Positions 38,741 through 50,618 of a stretch of 64,000 nucleotides of DNA are shown here, in pieces. The stretch comes from Vespa crabro. Lineage: Eukaryota > Arthropoda > Insecta > Hymenoptera > Vespidae. Within the stretch, counting starts at the first letter, position 1; every line of letters starts with the position of its first letter. The DNA is taken from positions 124,001 to 188,000 of the forward strand of contig NC_060972.1 in assembly GCF_910589235.1 (NCBI RefSeq), in the 5' to 3' direction. The position numbers were made by a program, and so were the translations under genes. The notes under the pieces were generated by a model. That model was given only the letters and a program-made list of their open reading frames with translations, ran no database searches and was not told the origin of the DNA.

Positions 38741-39579
38741 TTATCTCAATTTGTCATGTTAAGGATAAAACGGAAAAATAACTAAAATACCATCATATTT
38801 AAATAACATATAATTCTAACGGAATACGTAATTGCTGAATTATTATTCACTTAAATCTGATTGATATAGGCTCTGTGGGAATTATGATCGATAAAATTTT
38901 CCGGGCGCCTATAGACGCCACCCGTATCAGTGGGCCGAACAAGTTTAAGCGTCTTTAAGCGCTTACAGTACCATAATAAGGGCAATATTTTTATGGGCCT
39001 GTAGTATCACATGCGAAAGTTTTCTAAACGCCTTTAGACGTCGACAGTAGTTAAAGGATTAATGCATGAGAGATTAGTTCTTCATTTAACAATATTTTTT
39101 TAGATATACTGATCAATTTTAAAATGTTAATATTTATCCATATTTTAATTTTCAGATGTTCTGAGAGCGTATAGTATGTGGATGTGTGTGTATATATTTG
39201 AAATTTTTATAAATAAAATAGTACGTAACAATTACTTTGGTGAAATAAACAATTAATGATAATAAATATACTATTTTACTGTTTAAGTAAAAGTATAAAT
39301 CATTTCAAATAAGGATTCGACGAAACATAAAATAAATCATTTAAAAAAAAAGACCTGAATATATAACATAATATGTTTTATAATATATGTATGTCTACAT
39401 ACATATGTACATAGTTCATACAAACGTACCTATTTGTATAACCCATAATTAAACGTATCTATTATATTCTTCTTATTTATATAACTCATTAATATTTACT
39501 CCATTAATTAAAATGAATTAGATGTAAAATTTATTACTTATATATAACCGCTTCATATCTATGGGCGAAAAATTTCGTG
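38741..39579. other. AT-rich spacer between two piggyBac relics
   Basis: No coding signal is visible. The terminal sequences of the two elements may lie here, but no inverted terminal repeat is evident by eye. Confidence 0.45.
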
Positions 39580-40900
39580 ACTCAGTGTAGTTCATGACAT
39601 GTTCCGAATAAAATATTGAGTGAGGCGATGTTTACCATATGCTTCAGACGAGGTATCTTGCGGATTGTTTTCATTAAAATACGATATAAGTTTTTTTTTA
39701 ACATTCCTTTTCCATGGCCAGAATTTTCTATTGGTATATAATATTTTTGTAATAGGCCTGAAATAATACCTCCTTTTATTTCACGATAACTTTTTCTTTG
39801 TTCGTAAAAACAATTTCATATAAAGAGACAAATACTTATGTTAATATGAAACTTGATGAATATAATCTATCCCCCATATGTGTATTATATGTCTACAATG
39901 ATATTTGGCTTTTTTATATATTGTTCCGTAGTATAATCAATTTTGGTAGTTGTCACCAAGTAAGGATTATGCATAATAATGAGAATTGATACCATCCTTT
40001 TATCCATCCTTGCACATAAAGCTATCATTTCATTATATCTCATTTGCCTTTTTTCTAAGCTTTTTATATTTTTTAAGAATTCTTCATCACATGACATTCC
40101 TTTTCTTTTTACATAAACAGTGTCACAAACATTAGTATAATTATTATGTAGTTTCTTATATAATACAGGAGATGAATACCAATTATCGAGTATTCTTCCT
40201 TGGTGAAGTAAATGTTTTGATAAATGAAGCGCTATGGATCCAGAAATTCCAACTGACTTGGATTTTAATTCACGTACCAATTGTCCAGTATAAAGTTTAA
40301 AATTGAAGATATAACCAGTTTGAGATTCAGTTGTACGAAATGTTTTGAAGCCAAATGTTGCTTGTTTGAAAGAAATGCACTACCTGAATGACAGTTTATA
40401 CTTGCTTTTTCATATACTTGCTTTATCAAGTTCTATCTACAATAATGTATTGGCCTGGTCAATACGTATTTAGGAAACATATCAATAAAAAGTCAATAAT
40501 GGATTGTATTTTATAAATTTTGTCAATAACTTTTGGGTTTTTTCTACTACTATCTGCATCGTTGATATAAAGAAATCGTAGAATTTGTAAAAACTTTCCA
40601 CTTGGCATAATTTTCTTTACAAACGTTAAATTATTCATTGAACCTGTTCTTTAATACATAGACAATATAGGAGAATGATCAATGCTCATATATATAATGA
40701 TCTCGATAAATGAATAAGTATCACTAATTATAAAATTGCAAATTCGCCTCGAGATACCTAGTCTCTTCTTTTATTTTCATTAATAATTGTTTAGATAAGT
40801 TACTGGTTACAGAAATATTCAGAAATATTCAAAAACTGGGAAACTTTTCTGTTAAACCAGATTGCTGCTGCATTCCGTCATTATAATCTGTATAATTTAT
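39580..40900 (-). pseudogene. piggyBac-type transposase, decayed (element P2)
   Basis: The minus strand reads FGFKTFRTTESQTGYIFNF (40345-40290), LYTGQLVRELKSK, then ILDNWYSSPVLYKKLHNNYT (40192-40133), VKRKGM, and CARMDKRMVSILIIMHN (40018-39968). These match the catalytic-core blocks of piggyBac transposases (Y.LYTG, DNWYSSP and DKR.V..LST.H). One stretch of 131 codons (40280-39885) is still open; stops follow and precede it. The downstream part (39880-39580) is only faintly recognisable. P2 differs from P1 enough in these blocks that they look like separate insertions of related elements. Confidence 0.75.
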
Positions 40901-41503
40901 AATAAGTGGTTTAAAATTTACTGTTGCTGTTGGTATTTTCGATCATCTGGCTCTTATAAGTTTATTGAGTCTTACTATTAACAGATTGACATCATCAATT
41001 GATGAGTCATAATTATTACACTCAAGGAAATCAAAGTGCAAATTGACGAAACATACGCGAGAATTGTCGAACAAGGGACATCGTATTGTAAACATTGAAA
41101 ATGTGATACAGGAAATCGTGTATCACATCTCGGGTGCGGTTATAAATAAGATAAATAAGTGTAAATTATTTTACACTTATATATATAAAACTTATATTTT
41201 ACACTTTTATATATATATATGTAAAGAAAGTATACTTTCTCCAGGTAGATTTGTCACGCGCCCTTTCTTTGTTTTTGTTATCTATAAATTCTTTTGTTAC
41301 CTACAAATCGAGCCGTTAAGATTTGGGGAGAGAAACTGGCAGTAAGAAATAGAACGTAGACGAGAGAAGTAGTACGATAGTAAAATATAAAATTTAACAG
41401 AGTGAACAATAAACGTGAATTGTCGTTTCTTTGTTCACAGAGAAACATATTTTCGTTTGTCACTTCACCCTAATTAAAACGAGTTAAAATAAAAAAATTA
41501 AGT

Positions 41504-41639
<136 letters not shown>

Positions 41640-42142
41640 ACATAGAAGTTGATTTTATTATGCATAAAATCTCATTTAAAACATTTCTAAACTACGATTA
41701 ATAATAGTGCATTAGAACAAATTATTATCTAAATTCATCAATTTCATATCAATTCTCGATTTAATAAAGTTAAAAAATGTATACGAATTCTCGTAAATCT
41801 ATTTTTCAACATTTACGATCAGTCTCGTGAAAAATCGTTTCGATACTAGTACTAATAGTAACAGTAGTAATAATAGTACTAATATTATAGTAAATATTAA
41901 TTTCGATCAAAAGAAATGAAAATTTATAAATTTGAAACCTAAGAGTTTCTATGAATATAAATTAAAATAACGGAGTACGCAATAGCTTAATGATATGTTA
42001 AATATAAATACATACATATGTGAAATGAAAATATGAAATATTCTAAGATCGGATGATCTTTTGTCGATGATGTTACTTCAATAAATTTCAAAGGTAGATA
42101 CTTCGTTTGATTCGACGCAAAATAAACGTGACTGCAAGATGT

Positions 42143-42145
<3 letters not shown>

Positions 42146-42182
<37 letters not shown>

Positions 42183-42201
42183 CTCTCTCTCTCTCTCTCT
42201 A
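42146..42201. repeat. (CT)n microsatellite
   Basis: A CT run with one TTTT interruption; the mirror partner of the GA run at 35278-35358. Confidence 0.95.
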
Positions 42202-42605
42202 TGTCTCTTCATTTCTGCAATTGAGTTAAGAAGAGAAATAGGAATGAGTGAATATGTGTATTAGTAAAAGGAAGAAGTAAGAAGTGAGTGTGTGAATGAG
42301 AAAAGTGAAGAAATTGTGGGTGCTTCTGTAAGAAAAGGAAATAATATATGAGTGATTGAGTGACTAGGGAGAGTAAATTGGAGAAATGATGAGTATTTCA
42401 TTGAGACAAAAATATTGTGAATTAGATTATGATTGAGTGAGATAGAGAAATAACAAGTTAACGTGTGATTGATTAAGATATAGAAATAGTGAATCAATTG
42501 AATAAGATACAGAAATAATAGCGAATTGTTTGTGAGAAAAATAGAAATAAAAAAGAGTAATAAATATGTGAGTGAATTAAATATAAAAATCGTAAATGTA
42601 CGATA

Positions 42606-42640
<35 letters not shown>

Positions 42641-43045
42641 CCTTCTTGACGGAGTTGCGCGACCAGTGAGCCTCGCTATAAACGAGAAGTATTAGCGCGC
42701 AGTTGAGAAAATATCCACATTGAACATGTGCGTTATAAAAACTAAATCTTTATTTAAATATAAGAAATTTATGTAAATATAAGAAAGTTTGTTGTCCAAA
42801 TCTGAAAAAACCTACTTAGTTTTGCAATATTTATGTATGACTCGTTCTATATTCTTCATTGTATGGTATCTCTCGAAACAGTCGCTTATATGTAAGGCTG
42901 GTTTAGTCGAATAAATAGCACTATAGTACCTTGATTTTCTTCTTCCACTTTTGATTTTCCAATTGAAATATACTACAAAGTCTTTACTCCTTCCTGTATT
43001 TAATACATTTTATATTATTACTGTAAAATAAAAAATGGCGGCATG

Positions 43046-43300
43046 CTAATATTTGGAAACCGAGCATTGATTGTCATAAGTGTATTGTGCTTCTAAAATC
43101 CGCATCGATTCTCGAATCGAAGGATTCGAACGTAATTTTTTACGTTCAATTCTTTCCTTTGGTGTCATATCTTTCATTGAAGCTGAGCATTTGACTTCAA
43201 TGAGGGTACTAATTAATCCGTCTGGAAAAGCTGCCAAAAATAGTTGATTGTCTGATTCTATCTTGCCGTCGGGCATCGAACAGCCACTATTCCTGTGAAT
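43046..43300 (-). pseudogene. Internally deleted YqaJ-domain remnant of the Mutator-like transposon gene
   Basis: The minus strand reads MPDGKIESDNQLFLAAFPDG, then LIEVKCSASMKDMTPKERIE, then jumps to SIRESMRILEAQYTYDNQ, the C-terminal piece that lies about 270 bp further on in the larger copy at 33690-34110. The PDG and EVK acidic residues of the YqaJ nuclease are intact here, unlike the larger copy. Both ends of this 76-codon frame lack the rest of the protein, so it is a deletion remnant inside the right inverted arm. Confidence 0.65.
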
Positions 43301-43439
43301 TTTGGCCTACATGATCGAAGGAGATTATTCGAACTTCTCGATTATTCGAAGTTGTATGAACAAAATATGAATTACTAATCAAGCGGGGAACGTGGTGCTC
43401 GACATGCGACTATCATATCGGTATATAAACTTGTCATTA

Positions 43440-45690
43440 TTCTCCTTACACGCGACATAACAATCAGTTCCGTGTGAGTAGAGTAAGTAGTATTAGTGAA
43501 TCTCTCAACGCACACTTTTCACTCTCCCATATGTATATATTTCGTTGATGATAGTGTGCATCCCACAATAATCCGTACTGAATACGTCAGTACGCATTTG
43601 GATTACGATAAATGCATAGAAAATAATAAATATGATTAACACATACCAGAATTAGTATATAAATCTGTAATAAAAGTAACAATTTGTCCAATAATTTCTG
43701 TAAAATAATTAGTGAATACTTATATTTTATATTATTTTAATATAAATTAAAACATGAGTTCATTTCCATACTACCTATGAAATGGAACTCTCAGCACTTT
43801 TTTCTTATGTGGTTCCCCCTGTAGGACTAGTCCACTCTATATTACTTCCGTTATTATTACTACTAATAATAATATACTGCTATTATTGTTACTGATAATA
43901 ATACTAGTAATAATAATAACAATAATAAATATGTACTTAAATATTATTTATATATATCAGGATATTATTTAATACATTTTATATTGTAATAGTAAAAACA
44001 ATCATCTTCGACTGATCATGAGTAAGAAGAAACAGTATGGAGAGAAAAACATTGCGATAAGATAATAAAACAAAGAGAAATATAGCGGACGAAAAGAAAA
44101 GAAACGTTTCGTACTTTTCTTCATATGTCGTTTGTACTAGATAGTCGGTCATGTTTCGAAATTATCAAGGACATGATTTGAAAATTCGCGTTTCAAACCA
44201 TTACATAAAATGATATAATTTTCCTTCTTTTGTTATCAAAAATTACCGTCATCATGTGTCACGATGCATACAATATAAGTATATTTTTCATTTTCTTCTT
44301 CTTTTTACTGTTTATGTTATTGTATTGTATAATTGCATTATACATTATTATAATAATAGTAGTTGTTGCATCGTGAAGGTACAAGTTTTGAGAGCGTTTC
44401 CAGATACGCGTCTCGCACCGGACCAGCGATGATAGTCGATTTGCCCAGAGAATTTCCAGTCTCTTCTTTGTCGTCAGCATTATATAACCCACTGGTCGCT
44501 ATGAATAAGAATGGTGGCACAAGGTTAAGATACCGTTGCAGGCCGTTACCAAAATACTGTTCGCCACGTTTCCGCTTATTAATGGGAGAATGCACGTTCT
44601 TTTAAAAGATCCTGTGAAACTCGTGAAGTAAATACGCGATAATAAATATTGCGTGAATTGAAGCTATCACAGTATATTTGTTGAAATAAGATACAATTAT
44701 TGATGTGTTTTGTGTAATAAGGCTTTGTGTAATATAGTTGTGCTGGCCATATTTGAAGGAGTGATAACCAGTAACGTTTAATATGATTCGAGAGTCTAGA
44801 TGTCGTGGGTCTGAAAGATGTAAGTTGACTAAAAATTCTTAAGTTCTCAGACAAAGATGGCAATGTGTTTTTTATCTATGCATTCTCTTAGCAAGTATCC
44901 AACAAGTCCCCAAGGGTAGATATTCCTAATAGTTACATATTCTCATAAGAGAAGGTACTTTGAACATTTGAGGGACGCGCGTGTGCGTCAACAGTAGTAA
45001 AGTATACGAATATGAAGTGAATTTCTAGAGGAAACCATAACAAAACAGCGCTAGGAGAAAAAATTTGTAAATGATTGAAATAAACTCATGTTTTGATCTT
45101 TATTAAAAATAATATATATGTTTACTAATTATTAATATTGAAGAAATAATCGACAAATGTATGTACTTTATATGCATTAGTCATTGTAGAAGATTATACT
45201 GCTGTTATGTCCTATCTAGCACAGACCACCGCTAAATTCACGTCAACAATCATTGGGGGAAATAAATAAAAGAGACTGGATAGTAACACCTTACTAAATT
45301 ATTAAATGAGGAAAAAAGATTAAATTAGTTTATTACTTACGAATCTGAACGCTTGCCAATGTACTATTCAATACTTACAGAACATCATTCTTTTTGGTTT
45401 ATAAGGTCCAAAAAGAACTACAAATTTTTTCAAAATTTAACAATATTTTAAACTCAGATCCCTTGACATAAACGATTGAACATGTATTTCCTCATTTTTA
45501 CCATAAAATCCATCTGGTGAAAACTCATTAAAATGATTGAGTGAGTTATCGTAACTTCCCCGTGTAAGCTTTTCTTTGCGTTCGTAAATGTTCAAAAAAT
45601 CTGAACATCGACTATTTACGAACAAAACCATGCAGTGCAATCGCTGCATAGTACTAAACTTTTTTTTTTCCATAAATGTTGAATACAGCA
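43440..45690. repeat. Left arm of a second inverted repeat (partner 48180-49480)
   Basis: The reverse complement of 49250-49480 matches 43440-43640, 48800-49100 matches 44000-44350, 48450-48750 matches 45000-45300, and 48180-48350 matches 45430-45690. About 650 bp at 44350-45000 is extra in this arm. The same sequences also occur in the FAS downstream flanks (about 4140-4830, 17640-18480, 61500-62640), giving at least five copies of a roughly 1-kb repeat in the window. Confidence 0.7.
44338..44595 (-). other. GC-richer open frame in the extra segment of the left arm; identity unknown
   Basis: The minus strand is open for 85 codons and the plus strand for 80 over nearly the same bases, in a segment with more G and C than its neighbours. 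The segment is absent from the other arm, so it was inserted in one or lost from the other. I do not recognise a domain in either frame; it may be a piece of a mobile element. Confidence 0.25.
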
Positions 45691-46436
45691 TTTGTACATC
45701 TATATTTATGTAGCCATCAATGAGAACAGAAGTAATTTTCGATCAATTTTAATGAACAAGGTCTCATTTTAAAGATAAAGGTTTAATTAACAAAAAAAAC
45801 AGCGATTGTTATTTTATACTAATATGCCCAATTAGAAAAAAAACGATTTATTATCGTTTTAATATCGATTTAATATCTAGAAGAAATAAGAATAGGTATA
45901 AAATAAATGAAATAGTAAAATACAATGAAATAAAAAAAAATTAAATATTTATTCACACACACATTTATGTACAACCATACATACACCACATATTGTAATA
46001 TATACTTACATTACATAGATATGTACATCCGTTATTATTTTGCAAAAATATCATCGTTAGAATGAAGATACTTGAATAAATACATTCGCTACGAAAGATT
46101 TTGTGAGTGTGGACATTTATGTAATAGTCCACTACATATTTTTATTACTATCTTAATGTGTGTGAAAGAGTTAAGGGAATCGACGAATGGTATATAAAGA
46201 GTAAATAAAGAGTGAACCTTAAGAGGTATAAATATATAAATAAAGGTTCACCTATAAAAAAAGAATAAACAAAATAAAAGAATTCAAGTGGATATCTGAC
46301 CTATATCCAGAAAGATGCTTTTAGTGAAAGCTATCGTTCAGATCAACAGATATATTTCGATCTTCGGCCTAACCCTTTCACAAAAATCCTCTTCTTCAAC
46401 TATCATTTACTGATTAATGGCATCATAATAAAGCAT

Positions 46437-47239
46437 ATATTTCGGTGTACTAATACCCGAGTTATTCACTACATTCGACGACGAGTGCATATTATGCCTT
46501 AAATCTGAATTCGTCACATAACAGATGCTATCTTCGGAGGATGATTTACAAGCGGATTATACCAATTTAAAAAGTTATATTTCCATATAATATTTTAAAA
46601 GGAAATGGTATATGTTGAATAAAATTTCATGTTATTTTGATGTTCTATCAAAACGAGTTTGATTGAAAGAGATAAAACTATTCAAGACTTTTTTGCGCGA
46701 TAAGTAATAGATACATTGATGTTTTTAATTCTTTATGAATATCTTTACTTTCTCTCTCTATCCAAGAAGTAAACGTATACATCTAGGCATTAAAAAATTT
46801 ATCGTTCTTTTATATTTTTAACGAATTTTCTCAGTTAATAGTTGACTATCACCACTCTACATTTGATCTTATTACTCGAATATTTTAATATCCAACTGAA
46901 AAAAACATGGTAAATATGACCATTGTTTTGGAGATAAAAAGAAATGTAGTTAAGAATAAATTTTATAAAAAATAAAAAAATCAGTATTGCGGAAAATTAA
47001 TGAAATTACCAAAAAAAATAATATAAATCCCAAAATGTATAGCAAAGATATGCGTAAGATATTTTACTATCGTTTGAATAACAAAGGATGAGCATTCCTA
47101 TACTTCGTATAATGTCTGCTTTCGAGAGAAATGTTAAGTCTCCAATGATAATGAGTTTAACAAGTTCATTGTCAACGTTATATATCCGTAACGCACCGAT
47201 TTCCATTAAAAGCCCAACATCACAGATATATGACGACAA
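46437..47239 (-). pseudogene. Broken gene fragment of unknown identity (copy in block E2)
   Basis: The first patch (47239-47006) is open for 77 codons and contains YICDVGLLMEIGALRIYNV and GDLTFLSKADIIRS. The second patch (about 46550-46437) reads SEDSICYVTNS and ends with NNSGISTPKYMLYYDAINQ plus a stop. Both patches match the E1 copy, and the final 18 residues are identical in the two copies, which suggests past protein selection. The family is not recognised. Confidence 0.4.
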
Positions 47240-47333
47240 TCAATCTTTACTTTATCTCAGCATAAACAAAAAAAACCTGCAGTATATTTTGCAAAATTTC
47301 GAAAAAAATGTAACGTGCAGTAGAGAAAATTCC

Positions 47334-47402
47334 TTTTCCGCGGTGCGGTACTTTTCCGCGGTGCGGTACTTTTCCGCGGAGCGGTACTTTTCCGCGGTGC
47401 GA
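47334..47402. repeat. 18-bp GC-rich tandem repeat, about 3.8 units
   Basis: Units of ttttccgcggtgcggtac begin at 47334, 47352, 47370 (one change, T to A) and 47388 (partial). Each contains the palindrome CCGCGG. The inverted block E1 has only one diverged unit near 29113-29132. Confidence 0.95.
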
Positions 47403-47640
47403 ACATATTAAAATTGTTTGTCTTTTTCTTCTAACGTCATTTGACCTATCAATACATTTCCTTTTTACATGATAATATAGTCATATAATTTAGTTCCATT
47501 AACGGGAGGAAGTGACAAAAACAGCCTTTTGAACTTTCAGTATTTATAAGTTTATCATGAACTTAGATCGTCTGAATAGCAACATATTCAGAATAGAACT
47601 GGAAAATTTGCGGAAAAATACAAACGAACAAACTTATCGT

Positions 47641-48179
47641 AATATTTCATTCGATACATAACAGATTTAAATTTTAATTTTCGAAGGTCTGAGAAACTGT
47701 TTATCTAATAAAAACGTATGGACTGAAGTTATTAAAAAATTTTATTACAAATAAAATTACATGTTGGGAAATAATTTGAACTAAATATTTTCATGATTCT
47801 GTCCACATACAAAGTTACAAATCTTTTGTTTTCATATGGCCTCATTGGCACTCTCCTCGCTTCTCGTTATATAGATACCATTTGATCGCCATCGCTTGGA
47901 GCACTCTTTCTCTCTCTCACTTCCTTTCTGTCACTTTGCCTTTCCCTCTCTCTCTTTCTCTCAATCAAAAATCGTGTTAAAAAATAGTATTGTCTCGAGA
48001 ATAGTTTATGCACAAATAAAAAGTGTTTTAAAAACTCTGCCGAAACAGCGCATTATTAAACCTTCTTCTTTAATATGAGATTTTGTTCATTCATGTTTGC
48101 CGAGAATTACTTCGGTTCTCATAGATAATGTAAATCCTGTACTCGACATTTTTTGCAAAGAAATAATGTAGTACTCTGA
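47641..48179. other. Spacer, no gene recognised
   Basis: AT-rich DNA with a CT-rich stretch near 47900-47965 and one copy of a short dispersed repeat at 48050-48125. The 60-codon open frame here shows nothing recognisable. Confidence 0.5.
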
Positions 48180-49480
48180 CGCCCCTTGTGAAGTAGCGAT
48201 TGCCTCCTTGGTTTTGTGAGTAAATAGCTGATGCTCAGATTTTCTGAACATCTCCGAACGCAAAGGAAAGCTTGCACGGAGAAGTTAAGATAACTCACTC
48301 AATCAATTTAATGTGCTTTGATCAGATGATTCTAAAAAGAAAGAGATTCTATAAGTAATATATACTATATTGGCAATCATCCAGATTCGTAGTTCAGAAA
48401 TCCTAGGTGTTTAAGGCTAACATGATTCCGGTGATTTTTTTATTGTATCGATGCAAAAGAAAATAATGATTTAATTTACTCTTTTTTCTTTATTTGATAA
48501 TTTAGTAAGATGTTAGTATCCAGTCTTTTATATTTATATCCTCCACTGATAGTAGGCGTGAATTTCGCGGTGATTTGTGCTAAACAGTATACAGCAGCAG
48601 TGTAATTTTGTTTGATGACAAATGCAAATAAAGTATATATTTATCGATTATTTTTTTTAAATTAATATTTAGTGAATATATATATTATATATTATTCTTA
48701 ATATAGATCAAAATATGAGTTTGTTTCCGCATCATCTGGGAAATTTTCCTCCCAGCGCTATTTTGATATCGTTTCCTTTGTAGTAGTTCATTTCATATTA
48801 TTACTATTACTATTACTATTATTATTACAATTACTATAATAATAATGTGTAAGGTAATAATGTAGCAACAAAAACAATAAAAAGAAGAAGAGACAGAGAA
48901 TATATTTATATTGTATACATCGTGAGACATATGATGACGATAATTTATGATTATAATAGTAAGAAAAATGTATCCTTTTATATGGTGGTTTGACGTGTGA
49001 ATTATCAACAGATCATGTCCTTGATAATTTCGTCACATGACCAACCGTCTAATACAAACTCATCTGAAGAAAAGTATAAAACGTTTTGTTTTCGTCCGCT
49101 ATCGTTACTCCTTTCCTTATTACTTTATGATTGTTATGCGTTAATTATAAAAAATATAATATATATTATTCACTAACTATATTTTTAGAATATATTGGAC
49201 AAATTCTTATTTTTGTCACAGATTTATATACTAATTCATATATGTGTTACTTATATGTATTATTTTCTACGCATTTATCGTAAAACAAATGCGTACCGAC
49301 GTCTTACTAGCACGGATTACTGCGAGACGCATGCTACCATCAACGAAAGTTATACTTAAGAGAGAATAAAAAGGGTGTGTTCGCAGTCTACTAACAGTAC
49401 TTATTCTATTCACCTAAAACTGATTGTTATGTAAGAGTGAGAGTGAAACAATAAAACAAACTTATATACTGATACGATAC
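48180..49480. repeat. Right arm of the second inverted repeat (partner 43440-45690)
   Basis: The reverse complement of the left arm without its 44350-45000 segment. It lies about 1.1 kb upstream of the intact FAS gene. Confidence 0.7.
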
Positions 49481-50111
49481 TATCACGAGGACAGCTTTTC
49501 CCAATTGATTAGTAATTCATATTTTTTTCATACTTGATGCTCTATTTACATACACATTGAACAAATGTTTATGAATAGTCTTAAATTATGCGTCGCATGT
49601 TTCATTGTCACTTCGTACTATTTTTCTTCATTATGCGTATATCTCAAGGCTACATAGCGTGCATCATATTTATTTAAATTATCTTTTCATCATTAATTAG
49701 TTATTATTCGGGTATGAAAATAAATCGCTACTAGAGTTCATTTATTATTTTTTACTTTTGTTCTCTTTATTGTTATAGGACAAGTTAAATTTTACATAAC
49801 AAAAAGATTATACGGAGAAGGTAAAATTTTTGAATTAAAGAAATCTTGTTAGATAATATTGATTTGTCTTTACTTATATTATTTCATATATATTTATAAG
49901 TATATATTATAAAACACAGTTTTATATATAATATAATAACTTAATAAAGGATTAAAAGGTAAACAAAATAGAATATATGTTTGTAGTATTTGGTTCAGTA
50001 TTAGATATGAAATGTAAGGACATTTGGATAAGATATAGCTTTGTATGAGTGTTTATGTAAGCACACACGTAGGTATATAAATATTTTGTATGTCTGTGTC
50101 TGTATATATAC

Positions 50112-50166
<55 letters not shown>

Positions 50167-50222
50167 CACACACACTAAATACATATACACTTTATATACA
50201 CCTGTATATATTTTACTGTTTA
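49481..50222. other. Upstream region of FAS copy C, AT-rich
   Basis: No gene was seen. It includes a (TA)n run at about 50116-50157 flanked by TG/CA-rich sequence. Confidence 0.5.
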
Positions 50223-50441
50223 ACTTTATCGTTTCGTTATTGAACAGTGCTCTTTCACTGACCATATCGTACCTACTCAGAATAAAAAGGTAGTTCATTA
50301 GAGCCAATCAAGAATTTCTATTATAACTAATTTGGGTATTACAACGAAACTTTATTGTTTCGTTATTGCCAGAGCTTTTTCATTGACCATGACGTACCTA
50401 ATTAGTGTAAAGAGAATAAATAAATTCATTAGGGTCGGTTA
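50223..50441. repeat. Imperfect tandem duplication upstream of FAS copy C
   Basis: Unit 1 (50223-50309) and unit 2 (50349-50441), offset by about 126 bp, share ACTTTATxGTTTCGTTATTG, then a CTTT/TTTTCA.TGACCAT..CGTACCTA block and ATTCATTAG/TTCATTAGAG-like ends. They end about 180 bp before the FAS start codon, so they may be duplicated control elements; function is inference only. Confidence 0.7.
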
Positions 50442-50531
50442 AAATGTATCTTCATTTGAATAAGTAAAACGGAAAGATATAAAAATTTATAACGTGACGT
50501 GATATAAAGAATTTCATGGAGAGGGAAAGCA

Positions 50532-50568
50532 TTATTAAAAAGAAGAATTCATCGCTATCAATTTCAGT
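50532..50568 (+). promoter_or_regulatory. Candidate core promoter of FAS copy C
   Basis: A TATTAAAAAG box at 50532-50541 lies about 30 bp upstream of TCAGT (50564-50568), the arthropod initiator consensus; spacing fits a TATA-Inr promoter. An alternative is that TTTTAG at 50585-50590 is a splice acceptor of a noncoding first exon further upstream. Without transcript data neither can be chosen. Confidence 0.25.
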
Positions 50569-50618
50569 ACGTATGCAACTTCTATTTTAGACAAACTATT
50601 GTAAAATATCATAACGTC

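Larger units (their letters stand above)
45790..47640. repeat. Block E2, inverted copy of 28875-30700
   Basis: Matches the DNA next to the broken 5' end of FAS copy B, in reverse. It carries the counterpart of the unidentified gene fragment (46437-47239, -) and an 18-bp tandem array (47334-47402) that is single-copy in E1. Confidence 0.8.

Noticed and set aside
50090..50293. Open frames over the TA run at 50.1 kb
   Set aside because: Tyr-Ile repeats are translation of a TA microsatellite.
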